DNA from: Strigamia acuminata
Lineage: Eukaryota > Arthropoda > Chilopoda > Geophilomorpha > Linotaeniidae
DNA length: 64,000 bases
Assembly: GCA_949358305.1 (NCBI GenBank)
Contig: OX442315.1
Coordinates: 29,414,427 to 29,478,426 of the forward strand
Direction: 5' to 3'
Under the pieces are notes generated by a model. The model did not search any database. It worked only from the letters and a program-made list of their open reading frames with translations, and had not been told where the DNA came from. This document shows positions 23,042 through 33,842 of the stretch, in pieces. Both the position numbers and the translations under genes were made by a program. The first letter of the stretch is position 1; each line of letters begins with the position of its first letter.

Positions 23042-24745
23042 ATGGCTGATTTGGCAAACACAAGGAAGCAGAGAGAAGCAGCGAGGGGAGGTGTCCGAAA
23101 CCTCATGAACACGTCAAAGAACGAGATGAAAAACCACCACATCAACACGGTGAAATTACTTTGGTTAAAGGCGCAATTGACGACGAGACGGACCGAAATT
23201 GAGGAATTGGATCTCCGTGTGGCCGACGCCATTACGAATATAAACGAGGTGATGGACGATTCAATGGAAGCGGATGAATTTCAAGATGAAATGATCGAAG
23301 CGGAAGTCCGACTCGAGGTTGCAATAAGGGAAATAAAGTCGAAAAAACAGCAAGTATCGAATATGAATTTACCAAACATTAATACATATTTACCGAACCG
23401 CGAGACGACATTACAATCGAACACGAATTTCACAAGCGTCGCGGCGACGAATTTCACGGACGTCAGGGCGACGAATTTCCCGAACTTAAGAGCAACATTA
23501 CAATCGAACGCGACCGTCGAGGCGACAAATTTGGGGACCAATTGGGCAAACGCCGATGCGACGAATTGGGAGATAAAGTCGAAAAAACAGCAAGTATCGA
23601 ATATGAATTTACCAAACATTAATACATATTTACCGAACCGCGAAACGATATTACAATCGAACACGAATTTTACAATCGCCGCGGCAGCGAATTTCACGGA
23701 TGTCGGGGCGACGAGTTTGGCGAGCGTCGGGACAACGATTGTCGGGGCGACGAATTTAGCAAGCGCTCGAGATACGAATTTGGAGGACGTTCGAGCGATG
23801 AATTTGGCGACCGTTCGTGCGACGAGTTTGGCGAGTGTTCGAGATGCGAATACGATTATGGCGGACGTTCGAGATGCAAATACGATTACGATTATGGCGG
23901 ACGTTCGAGATGCAAATACGATTATGGTGGACGTTCGAGATGTGAATACGATTATGGCGGACGTTCGAGATGCGAATACGATTATGGCGGACGTTCGAGA
24001 CGCGAATACAATTATGGCGGACGTTCGAGATGCAAATTTGGCGGGCTTTGGAGCAACGAATTTGGCGAGCGTTCGAGATGCGAAATTGGCGAACGTCGAA
24101 GACACCAATTTGGTGAACATCGAGACAACGAATTTGACAAGCGTCGGGGCAAAGAATTGGGCGAACATCGAGACGAATTTGACAAACATAGCACCGAAAT
24201 TACGGAGTTCTTACGCGAATGGGACTTTTACGAACGAAATGACTAAACCAACAGTCGACTACACCCGACGTGGGATGTGGGAAAGCCCAGTCCAAACAGA
24301 TGAGGAAACCGAAATCAACGTGAATACGACTTTGAACGAAACAACGAAACCAACAATTGACTACACCCGATATGGGATGTGGAAAAAACTGTCTCGTGAA
24401 CTAGACTTAGAAAAAACTAGGGAGCAAGATATTGCATTATTGACACTTGGAGCGACCGAAACGACAATTGCGAAAAGAAATCGGCTCAAATTGTTACATA
24501 ATAATCACAATGACATTACTTACAGTTTAAAAATCGAGGTGACAAATTGGGCGACGTCTGGGCGACGAATTGGGCGAGCATCGGGACAACGAATTTTGCG
24601 AACGTCGGGGCAAACAACAATCAAACCAGACTTCACTTTGCAGTATGAACGCATTACGTCGACGAAAACAAGACGTGACGTAAAGATTAGATCGTGCGAT
24701 TTAAGACTTGGAAACGGGACAAGACCGATTCAAAGACTGTCATAG
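23042..24745 (+). CDS. gag: Gag-like protein of element 1, expanded by in-frame minisatellites
   Basis: I place the start at the first ATG, 23042 (context AAAATGG). The open frame extends 13 codons upstream to a TTG. It encodes about 567 residues. Residues 1-100 are charged and helical (RGGVRNLM..., ...EIEELDLRVADAI..., ...DEFQDEMIEAEVRLEVAIREI), resembling the N-terminal Gag region of BEL/Pao elements. The middle, about residues 95-385, is almost entirely repeats: a duplicated block (period 240 bp), 8-residue units of type TNLASVRA, and about seven 10-residue units of type DANTIMADVR. The C-terminal part holds two copies of a TKPT[V/I]DYTR.GMW motif, then a basic stretch ending in LS. There is no CCHC knuckle, protease or RT. 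At about 24550 the repeat wording continues in another frame, suggesting an old frameshift. BEL assignment rests on N-terminal resemblance and is inference. Confidence 0.7.
   Translation: MADLANTRKQREAARGGVRNLMNTSKNEMKNHHINTVKLLWLKAQLTTRRTEIEELDLRVADAITNINEVMDDSMEADEFQDEMIEAEVRLEVAIREIKSKKQQVSNMNLPNINTYLPNRETTLQSNTNFTSVAATNFTDVRATNFPNLRATLQSNATVEATNLGTNWANADATNWEIKSKKQQVSNMNLPNINTYLPNRETILQSNTNFTIAAAANFTDVGATSLASVGTTIVGATNLASARDTNLEDVRAMNLATVRATSLASVRDANTIMADVRDANTITIMADVRDANTIMVDVRDVNTIMADVRDANTIMADVRDANTIMADVRDANLAGFGATNLASVRDAKLANVEDTNLVNIETTNLTSVGAKNWANIETNLTNIAPKLRSSYANGTFTNEMTKPTVDYTRRGMWESPVQTDEETEINVNTTLNETTKPTIDYTRYGMWKKLSRELDLEKTREQDIALLTLGATETTIAKRNRLKLLHNNHNDITYSLKIEVTNWATSGRRIGRASGQRILRTSGQTTIKPDFTLQYERITSTKTRRDVKIRSCDLRLGNGTRPIQRLS
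23331..23705 (+). repeat. In-frame duplication, period 240 bp, inside gag
   Basis: The block starting ATAAAGTCGAAAAAACAGCA at 23333 recurs at 23573. At least 60 consecutive bases (23341-23400 and 23581-23640) are identical, and similarity extends about 130 bp. The period is a multiple of three, so the reading frame is preserved (EIKSKKQQVSNMNLPN in both copies). Confidence 0.9.
23720..24200 (+). repeat. Coding minisatellite: 24-bp units with a 30-bp sub-array
   Basis: Diverged 24-bp units (consensus like ACGAATTTGGCGAGCGTTCG plus 4 nt) run through this region. At 23845-24030 they give way to about seven units of 30 bp carrying GATGCGAATACGATTATGGC plus GGACGTTCGA. Unit lengths are multiples of three, so gag stays open. 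One unit carries an extra 6 bp (ACGATT doubled). Because the unit has no stop in several frames, a second + frame (about 23625-24240) and one minus frame are also open. Confidence 0.85.
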
Positions 24746-24771
24746 GAATGTGAAAATGGAGGTCCATCCCC

Positions 24772-24787
24772 GGGGGACGGGGGGGAC
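24772..24787 (+). other. Polypurine tract of element 1
   Basis: GGGGGACGGGGGGGAC abuts the TGT start of the right LTR, where a plus-strand primer is expected. It is preceded by a short CCCC run, giving a local CCCCGGGGG palindrome. Confidence 0.75.
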
Positions 24788-25104
24788 TGTAAAAACTGGC
24801 GTTTTAAAGGGACGCACCAATTGGGGAGAATTGGAGGTGGCGCCATGTTTGGCCACCAGAGGGTCACTTCGGTGACCCACACTGTATTGGGTTGACTTAT
24901 TTTTATGTATAAAGGGGGAAACGAAATAGATATTTGCATATCCTGTTTAAATAAAATCACTGTTCAATGTAACCCCTGTGTGTACGCGTGCTTCTTTATC
25001 CAATCTTCAACAATCAGTTTAAATCCTGTGCCATCGGTGATCCAAGTCCTTCCAGATAAGTTTTAAGTATATTTCGATTATTTTAAGTTACGTGAGTAAC
25101 TATA
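24788..25104 (+). repeat. 3' LTR of element 1
   Basis: I see no difference from the 5' LTR over 317 bp. It carries the same hairpins (24836-24878), TATA-like box and AATAAA signal. It is followed by ATATA, the presumed target duplication. Confidence 0.9.
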
Positions 25105-25246
25105 ATATATAGATAAAAACAAAATACCGTTATATTGAACATATCGGACCAACACAAATGACGTAAACAAGCAACAAAAACTGCCACCAACATAAATGAA
25201 ATAAGGCCTTTGAGGAACCTGGCACATATATATGGGCCCATAGCTA

Positions 25247-25632
25247 CTATACTCTGGCTAACTACAAATTGGGCCTTTCTCCCATCGGCCGAGCCATATT
25301 TCACTTGTGTAGTTATACATAAACGTAGACTTAACCACCAGAATTGCACTTCATGTACAGACATTGTAATCAAGAAGAAAAAAGTTAAAAAACCTTCTGA
25401 CAAAGCAACCAATAAACTGAACTAACTAAACAAACATATATTTTGAAATAAAAACAGCATAAAACATTATTTTATGAATTGAAAAAACATTTTATTATAA
25501 AATACAAATAAAATTTCATCATTTTAATCATTAGAATAATCCAAAAACTACTTTTCCTGATGGCAGCAAAGTAGGAGTAATGTGGCTCGGCGAATGGGAG
25601 AAAGGCCGAATTTGTAGTTAGCCAGAGTATAG
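25247..25632. repeat. Foldback MITE, CTATACTCTGG-ended (family pair with 56595)
   Basis: The left arm CTATACTCTGGCTAACTACA continuing AATTGGGCCTTTCTCCCAT is matched in reverse complement by the right arm ending GTTAGCCAGAGTATAG. The arms run about 60 bp with few mismatches, and the element is 386 bp long. The interior words ATGTACAGACATTGTAATC and AAACTACTTTTCCT are shared with the element at 56595. There is no ORF of transposase type, and target duplications are not clear. Confidence 0.75.
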
Positions 25633-26459
25633 AAGATCGGCGGATCAGGATAGGCTTAATCGATTATAGTCCGATTAGGGTCCGGGGTCCTGGGCACGTT
25701 GCCCACCTTGCCCAATAGATAATACCAACAAAAATCTTCCTAGCATCATCAAATAAAGCGACATTTCATCGATGTAATATTAAAAAATTACATACGTGTG
25801 ACCAATACCCAAGTAGGATTAATCTATCACCCAGTTGGCTAATGATACGAAATTTGTCAAAGTCAGTATTGGCTCACTAGACTCGACAAAAGAATATATT
25901 TTCCAAAGCAATCATCATTAAGATAATTGCCTATACTGTACCACATCAACATAAAAGCTAAAGATTATTGGGTTTCACCGATCCGAGACGTGCAGATGGA
26001 GACGCAAGCAGCATATGGTCAAAATTAGTCGCAATTGTCATTTCTCTATGGTCACATTTCTCATCATGCTCATCACCCGATTCAATCCAAGCGAGATAGG
26101 CTATTGAATAATAAAAGTGTACTTATATTAAAAATGCATGCTGTAAAGCATGAAAACGAATCAAGTGAAAGTGTTTACCCTTTTTCACGACGCTGGCTGC
26201 AAGACTTTGCTCTTTTCTATTCAATTTTCTAGTGCACTTTACTCGCAATTTGAAATCGCTAGACCTCATACTGAGCTTTTTCAACACCTGATTAGAGACT
26301 CAAGTGCAAGTTGATGCACACCTGATTGGTCAACAACTGAAGCACGAATATGCTCCTGCGTTGCGGAAAATAATAATAACCGACTAAACTAAATAAATAA
26401 ACGTAAAGTCACTTCCCTGCAACTCCTCATGTGCATCAAACTGAAATTGTAGTATAAAG
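25633..26459. other. Non-coding DNA between two inverted-repeat elements
   Basis: No gene recognised. The stretch 25640-25730 is GC-richer, with the odd repeated words GGGCACGTTGCCCACCTTGC and CCAATAG. It may be the remnant of another element. Confidence 0.4.
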
Positions 26460-26806
26460 CAGCGCTTCTTAAGCTATGTAATGTAACGGACCGGTATTTT
26501 TTCTCTACTAAGGCTAAGCTTATATAATCATTGCATTTTAACCCGTGAGTTTTAACCAAATAAATGAGACAGTCAGTCTGTGGTGAATGCTTAGTGCAGA
26601 CTGAATACGTATTATTGCAAGAGGACTTATGTACAAAGGGGGGTGGGGTAAAAAAGGGAGTTTGGGTCATAAGACAAGATAGGATATTACAATTTCTGCT
26701 CCTGAATACCTGTTCTTAATTCCAACAGAACTGTAACGTAGCGGACCAGCCGCCTCTTGCACGCGGACTGGCACTGGTTCGCGGACCACCACTTTGAAAA
26801 GCGCTG
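26460..26806. mobile_element. hAT-like MITE (347 bp)
   Basis: The ends CAGCGCTTCTTAA and (reverse complement of the right) CAGCGCTTTTCAAA resemble hAT-superfamily termini. Further inward both sides carry GGACCGG/GGTCCGC words. Flanking 8-mers GTATAAAG (26452-26459) and GTAAAAAA (26807-26814) agree at 6 of 8 positions, consistent with a decayed 8-bp target duplication, the hAT hallmark. No transposase is present. Confidence 0.75.
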
Positions 26807-28154
26807 GTAAAAAAAGACAACTTTCAATCCGTCAGTGTTTGGTGTGTACAAAGATTATCATATTACCCTGTTTTGGAAGCCATGATTTGAATTATCTGGC
26901 AGTGCTGGATAAAACGGGCCCCAATTTTCCAACAGGAATTCGACTTTTATAGCACGCCATATAAAGAACCAGCCAATCAGATCCCCAGATTTGGTCAAAC
27001 TAGCATTTTAGGGCATGCCCTCCAAAGCCGGTTAATAGGATATTTTTACACCACAGCATATTACTCGCCAAAATCAAACATTTGTCATAGATATAATTAT
27101 AGCTTAAAAAGCCCAAATGCAGTCGATCATAAATCTTCATTACCTAGTGGTTTTATCACACGCTACTGTTCGTTAGGAACATTTGAAAATAAAAACATTT
27201 TCAGGTTGCGACGTAATTATCGCAATCAAAAGTAGAAAAAACAAACATACAAGAAGAAAAACAAAAGCAAAAGAGAAATGTTTAGTTGATTTAAAGAGCT
27301 AAAACAAACCTTTAAGTCCACTACATAAATGGAATAGATTTAATCGTATTCACACGATGTTATTGTGCATTTTACCGTTAACAAGAAGATAATACACCCT
27401 AAAGGCGCATCGCAATAGAATAAACAATTGTTTTAGGAAATGTCAATACAATCAATTTAGCGACAATTAGAGTTGACCACAGGATAAATCCCACATCCCT
27501 CAATTAAGAGCGAAACGTCTCTCACTGTTCTTTTATGAATCCACGAGTTGTATTACATGAGATATACGCTAAAGTCTTCCAACCAGTTCAACTTGATCAC
27601 ATCTACGGTATTTAGCCGCTCGGCCAGTCATTTAAAAGGTCTGCATCCAGATGCTAGCTGAAGATCCGCACCGAGATCAGATATCATTGAAAAGGGAGAA
27701 TCACCTGCCTCTAATTTCCGCCTGGTCTCCAATTACCACCTGAACCAGCAAATGCAAGAATGACACGGGCTATAATTAGAGGATTTACTATATCCGTTTA
27801 GCTATCGCAGTAAATAAATGACTTAAGTTTAAGTTTCTGTTTCCAATTTACGTCGTTGTTATTTGTATCGCATTACATTCAACACAACATCCACATAAAG
27901 ATACCGAGTTCATAGCCAGGAAATCACAACACTGTGCACCATTGTTTATCTTTTGCCTGGAGGAGCTTTGCAGGAAAGTTTCCCGTTTGTTTTTTTTTGT
28001 AAATTTCTATTTTTATTGTTGCAATTTGTATGCCAGATGTGCTTCAGCTAAATTTTTAAAGGGCTTTTGTTTCGGATTAAAGATATGACGACCTATTTAC
28101 CGCGAGAAACGCGAGTAATACAAAAATGTTGCACCAGGAAGTAAACTAAGAAAT
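26807..28154. other. Non-coding AT-rich DNA
   Basis: No gene recognised and no repeat I can define. Confidence 0.4.
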
Positions 28155-28257
28155 ACTAAGCGCATTCAATAAGTAATTTAGACTAAAAAGCATTTTAAGC
28201 GACATTTTTAAACTGCTTTATAAGCTGCAAATTAAACACGACTATGAATGCGCCTAC
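28155..28257. repeat. GCATTCA-family MITE, copy 5 (both ends)
   Basis: The left end CTAAGCGCATTCAATAAGTA and right end ATGAATGCGCCTA form an inverted repeat around about 100 bp. The interior AATTTAGACTAAAAAGC, TTTTTAAACTGCTT and CTGCAAATTAAACACGACT match the block order of the copy at 111. It is the shortest copy with both termini. Confidence 0.75.
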
Positions 28258-31200
28258 TGTATTCCAAGTTTAACCGAAATAGCAATCAAAGTCTACATCA
28301 CTGTCACAGGGATTTTTGCCAATTATGCTAATTATTGAAATAATTCTCCTTTATACAATTGGTCTTATTCTAATTTTATTCTTTTCATAATCAAATCTTC
28401 AGTGGAGATACACGAATATATATTCTAATTTTAATTTAATTTAAACTTTGTCCCCTTTTTTGTATCCTGAAAGCATACAAATTATGTAAAATCATTTCGC
28501 ACCGACGATTTTTTATATTCTGATTTCATAAATATTTTGAAATTTTCATTCAGAATTAGTTCAAGCATCTCATTAAATATAAAAGGAAAGTCTGAAAACA
28601 AAATGCAAACTTGACGGCGCCCTGACTTGTCTCGTTATTAGAATTTAACTTTTATAATGTGTCACATCGCCAATGCTTAATGGAAAAAGCGACAATTTTT
28701 TTGAAAGGATAATCAAGTTCCTATTCTTACTTTCCTTTTCCATTTCCACAAATCATTAATCAAAAAGACAACTCAGACAAAAACATCTCCCCGCCTACCA
28801 GTAAGCCAGATTCGGCTTGATCATGTATTTCCTAATGCCCATCAATCGATAAAAGATCAATCATCTGATTACTTAACACTCCATTTTTTCCTTATTTTTT
28901 TTATTCAAAACCAATCAGTCAAGATTATTATCACACCAACTTATCAGATAAAAACACAAAACTCATTAGGGTTAAATGCAATCAACGTGTGAGCAATATT
29001 TGATTTCCATCGCAATAAAAAAACAAAACCACAAAAAATGTATCATTTTTTTGTTTGTTTCCTACAAAAAAATAAAAAATTCGCAAAATTAACAAATTTG
29101 CTGCGTTCTTTCTTACCCCCGCCTTGCTGTCAACATCAAATAACAACATCCATTTTACCTGTCTACTTGAAATGTGATATGTTTAGACAGGTGCAGCTAC
29201 AACTGCCGCATTTGAATTTGTAATGTGAGACCAGCTTAGGCCCATTTCCACATATCAACCACACTCCATTTTGCATGAGCTCCAACATATGAAAATATAC
29301 ACACATGCAAATGGTCCGTTCTTTGTTTGGATAGATAGCGCATTGTTTTAAACTGGTGCACAACATTTGAAAATAAATTTTTCGAGCGGAATTGTCACAC
29401 CACCAGCATGTTCGCTCACGTATTTCACTGCTAAATGAATAATGGATATCAACATGTAAATACTGCAGCAATTCTTAAACTTGCTAAATAGAAACTGGTT
29501 AAAGTTGCACTTCTAGTTACTATACAATTCTCTTCCTCTTGTTTTTAACCTCGTTTCACGTTTCGCATTGCAAAAAACAAAAACTAATCATGAAAATAAA
29601 CAGCGCGCTCATAATCATTATAATGTGTTAGTTTGTATTGCTGGCGGCGCCTTGAACGTCTCATTAGCCTAATGTATTGCGCGCGTAACCTGATTGACCA
29701 ATCAATGCGGATTAATTTCTTTAGTCAAATATAATGTTCCAACTGGCGCGAAAATCGAACACCGAGCCTAGGGGACCCACGGAAGATGAGAAGTGATCTT
29801 TTTTGGCTTTTGCAGAGTGAAAATCCGATCTAGGGCTTTGCTAAGGAGCCCATCAACTCAACTTGCACACAAGCCTATTGATTTCTTGCTACGCCACTGT
29901 TAATTGAGGTCGAGGTAGATTTAGTCACGGATGGAACTCTCACGAGTTGTGACATAGAAATCTCGTACTCTCTCGATTTGATCTCGCTCGCTTAAATTTG
30001 ATCTCCTTTTTCCTTTATAATGTCATCGTTATTCATTATTCATTTATTCATAGAGATGTCTAAATTAAAAACATGGATTTGTGTTGAGTTTATTGCGCTC
30101 ACTTGTCAGTGCGATCAGTCGCAAAAATAATTTAAGATCCTTGAAAATCGATCAGAAGTTGGACAAATTGTCAGTTATTCGACATGGGACAATAATCTGG
30201 AAGCTGATAGCAAATCTCGGTAGTTTCTGGCCGAATACATGCGAGAAGGATACGAACCAGTCTCTACTGTATAATTTTAGAGCAAAACTTCCAATATCGT
30301 CATTCCATTTCATTTATTTGTGACACGCAGCAAAGCTCAAGAAGATAGTCCTGGTTTTGTCGCTTGCCAGTTGATTTATACTTAGATACACTAGAAACGA
30401 CAGTAATTGATTGTTACCGTTGAGAACTAATGGCAGCAATTCTCAGCCTCAAATTGTGTAATAACTAACTTTTTTTTCTTGTAAAATCAGCGTTTAGTTC
30501 AAACATGACATAAAAAAAGACATTTCTTAATTGCAAATACCTAATCATGACAGAAACTGACTCGATTGAAATTGACGCAAAAATTAGTGGCAAAAACATC
30601 AATTGGCAAAATAGAATTTCCAAGTATTTCATTTGTCACGTGCCCATAGCTGCGCTAGCAATCCATCTTTAAGCCATACAAAATTAGGCAATTATGTTTA
30701 TATTATGCTCCACTTTAGCTCGCTACGAACCGACAACATACAAAATGATCTAACAAACGATTTCGCAACGGCAAATTCCATAACAAACTGTTCCTTTAAC
30801 CTCAAAGGGCCATTTTCATTTGGCATTTTACGAGACGTTTTGACCCCTAAGCGTTGTTTCCTTGCAGCTGCCGTAACGATAGGAAAACGTTAGGGTACTG
30901 TAAAAAATAAGTTTAGTGTAACTTGCTCTATAACCGTCTAAAACATTTTTTTCTTTAAAGATGAGTTCATTCTCTCTTGGTAACTAGAATAAATCTGATT
31001 TAATTATACTCCTCATCGAGTTTTTAAAAAAGAAAATAATATAAAATCATAAATCAAAGCATTTTTCAACCAGATTTTAAGCATCCAAGTGCTTCTGCTT
31101 ATCTAACAAAAGATAAATTATCTTTTTTGTTGTCATCCTTGAGAAAATAAATTGAAAATAGAAAAGTAATTAGTTTCAATTAAGAGTGACATTTTTTCCT

Positions 31201-33315
31201 CTCCCAGTTTATTCCAAACAGTTAAAAAGTTTATGTCTCAATCTTGTTTCGCATATAATGTGTACCGATTTTCTAATCGCTCCATTCGCCTTCATTTAGC
31301 AATAATGAACTTTGGCAACCCAGAAGTGTAATCCCAACATATAGTAAGCCTAATTTTTTTTTAAATAAAATATAAATATGTTTAAAATTTAATTTATTTT
31401 ATCTAACTTTTCAAAATAATATTTTTTCTGTGTCAATTTTTTCTGTAGTGGCCTGTCATATATAATTCTTTTAATACAACTGTTGCACAGTAACCAGTAA
31501 ACAGCTGGTCATGGCGCATATACCATCCGCTAGAGCTTTCATACTGAAGTGCAATAACGTCAACATCTAGTTGTAACATCGTTTCAAATTCATCTCACCC
31601 TTTAAAAACATTTTTTCAAAATATTATCAATTGAACACCATGCTGTGTGCAGGAAAAGCCATCGTGACAATACAAAATAAACATCCAGCATTTTTTTTGC
31701 TTTTGACGCTGTTAAATTCCTGAAATTGTCCTCTACCTTTATATTTATTATGAAAAATTTTCCTTTTAACACTTAAAACACTAATGAGAAACATTGAATC
31801 CAACTGATTGCCCCATTTGGTGTATCAACGCGTGTTCAGTGAATTCCAACACACAACAACTGTTATCTAAGTCTAAAGCAATCATTTCTAAACGAATGTG
31901 CAGTATTTAAAGAGAAAGATAAAACAAGTGGTATGTGTAAGTTATTATTTTCGTCTTGCTATAAATTTTTAGAAGAGTTTTAAAGTTGCTTTACAACTGC
32001 GTAATTGAGAAATAACAGTTAAAACTTATATTGGCGTAAATGTGCACTGCAGAGTTGAAATGATGACCATTATTTATAAAATAATCTTCGTTTTATAGTA
32101 AAACATTTTGCAGTCATGTGAGTGCTAGCGATTATCTAATCTCTTCATAAAACATATACAAAGACTAGAAATCACCGATTAGACTCAATTTTTAGTGTAA
32201 TTAAAGCATGACTGGTGTGTTAATGTAGCATGATGTCAGATCGCAATTCCAATGCGACACTTTAAACGAATTTAAATTTAAATTTAAAAAATTAGGTCCA
32301 ACACGAGATTTTACACGAAATTACTGTGATTTTACTGTGCTATACAATACATGTATCTCTTAACACGGCCTAAGACGATCGTTTTGCTCTTAGACTTATA
32401 AAAACACAAGAAAAGAAGAAAAAACAAATTTAACAATTCATTCCGTGAATGTAAATAAATAAATACATTCATAAATAAATAAATAAACAAACATATAGCA
32501 AATAAAAAAATTGCATTCATTTTTTTTTCTAAAGTAAATTTTAAATAAGTATTAATGTAGATCTAAAAATAAGTTTAATCAATATCACCCACAGCTATAT
32601 CACTCTCAATGTCTATATCTTTTCCCTTAAATAACAAATATTTTTTTCAGAAAGCAGGTTTCGCATTACCTTGGCATTTCCGAAAATGACTGCAGTCTAA
32701 AGAAAAATAACAAACTTTTGTTTTTAAACAAATAAGTAGGAGTGGTCTTTAAATATTTAGGTATATGCACACGACATGATTTCTGAAACATGGGTAAATT
32801 CTTAGAATGCACATCTCGAATAGAAAATTACTCATTTTGTAGAATTGTTTGTGTAAACAGCGAAACAAATATGGATGTAGAAGTAATCGATCAGCAAGAT
32901 TTTTTTGTACCAACTGTCAATAACAACAAAAAAAAAGTGGTTGGAAATCACAATAGAAAAAAGTGTGACCTAAGAAAAATAAAATATTTAAGTAGACTTA
33001 GATGGCCTGTCTCTTTATAAATAATAAACTAGATAAACTATAAAGTAATGACTCAATGTGCTGAGTTTATCGTAATTGTTTAAAACCGGAGTTCTCTCGT
33101 ATCAGTTCGGTTGGCCAAGTATTGCCACTGTCATCCCATATAGATACCTGATGATGAGTGAGGTGAGTAACAAATGCATGAGAAGATACGAAACTAATCA
33201 AGTTCGTGGTTATGTGGTTACATAAACGCGTGGAAGAAGAGTACTTAGTCCGTGGCTAGCACTATATTAATAAAACCCACATTTTGCAGCACTAAACTAT
33301 CGTAATAAAACAACA
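28258..33315. other. Long non-coding stretch
   Basis: No gene recognised in about 5 kb. Short open frames at 29163 (minus), 30081 and 30633 (plus) have no domain, no good initiation context and no paired splice sites. A TAAA/TAAATAAA simple stretch lies at 32454-32500. Confidence 0.45.
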
Positions 33316-33676
33316 TACCGTATTTTCTCGATTAAGAGTCGCCCTCGTTTTGCCGCCTTCGAATAGTAGCCGGCAACTATTCGAGAGCTTTTGTAACTAA
33401 ACAGGAAACGGTTCATGAAACATTCGTCGATGATGATGGTTTATTTAGATGGAAAATTTAAAAACAAAGTTAAATTTTAATGGAAAAAATTAAAATTTCC
33501 TTGAGAAAAATAAAATTTTAACGAAAAAAGTGAAATTACAATGGAAAAAAGGTGAAATTTCAATGAAAAAATTGAAATTGAAATCAAAATATGGTAAACA
33601 ATTGTAATAAGGGCCGCCCTCGATTAAGGGCCGCCCTCGATTAACAGCCGCGGCTTTTACTCGAGAAAATACAGCA
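33316..33676. repeat. MITE with TACCGTATTTTCTCGA ends
   Basis: The left terminus TACCGTATTTTCTCGATTAA pairs with the right terminus TACTCGAGAAAATACAG, with a few differences. Inside, GGCCGCCCTCGATTAA occurs twice in tandem near 33610-33650, and GTCGCCCTCG occurs near the left end. The TCGATTAA/GCCGCCCTCGATTAA vocabulary matches the 18733 element, so the two are one family. The middle is A-rich with GGAAAAA..TGAAATT near-repeats. Confidence 0.7.
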
Positions 33677-33700
33677 TTTCTTCTACAGAGCCTACTAATA

Positions 33701-33842
33701 CAGTGAACTCCCGAAGACCAGAACCTCTCCTCTAGACCGGACAAAACTCTGGGACCCAAACCCTTCTAATGCCCCGTAATGCCCTACAGACTGAGCGCAT
33801 TTTCCCGGACCCGCCTATGCCCGGCCTAGAGGGAATTCCCTG
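33701..33842. repeat. pogo/Tigger-like MITE, 142 bp
   Basis: CAGTGAACTCCCG at the left and GGGAATTCCCTG at the right are imperfect inverted ends, flanked by TA on both sides. CTCTAGACCGG/CCGGCCTAGAG pairs further in. The CAGT start and TA duplication fit Tc1/mariner pogo-type elements. Confidence 0.65.

Larger units (their letters stand above)
22664..25104 (+). mobile_element. Non-autonomous BEL/Pao-like LTR retrotransposon (gag-only), element 1
   Basis: A complete 2441-bp element: 317-bp LTRs that look identical base for base, a primer site abutting the left LTR, one long ORF, a G-rich polypurine tract abutting the right LTR, and flanking 5-bp ATATA target duplications (22659-22663, 25105-25109). 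The target sequence is low-complexity, so the duplication boundary is ambiguous by one base. The N-terminal part of the ORF resembles the helical start of BEL/Pao Gag proteins. No protease, RT, RNase H or integrase is encoded in any frame, so mobility would depend on proteins from an autonomous relative. LTR identity implies recent insertion or recent gene conversion. Confidence 0.88.

Noticed and set aside
23281-24189. 302-codon minus-strand frame opposite gag of element 1
   Set aside because: It mirrors the stop-free minisatellite units; it has no domain, and the retroelement's transcription is on the + strand.
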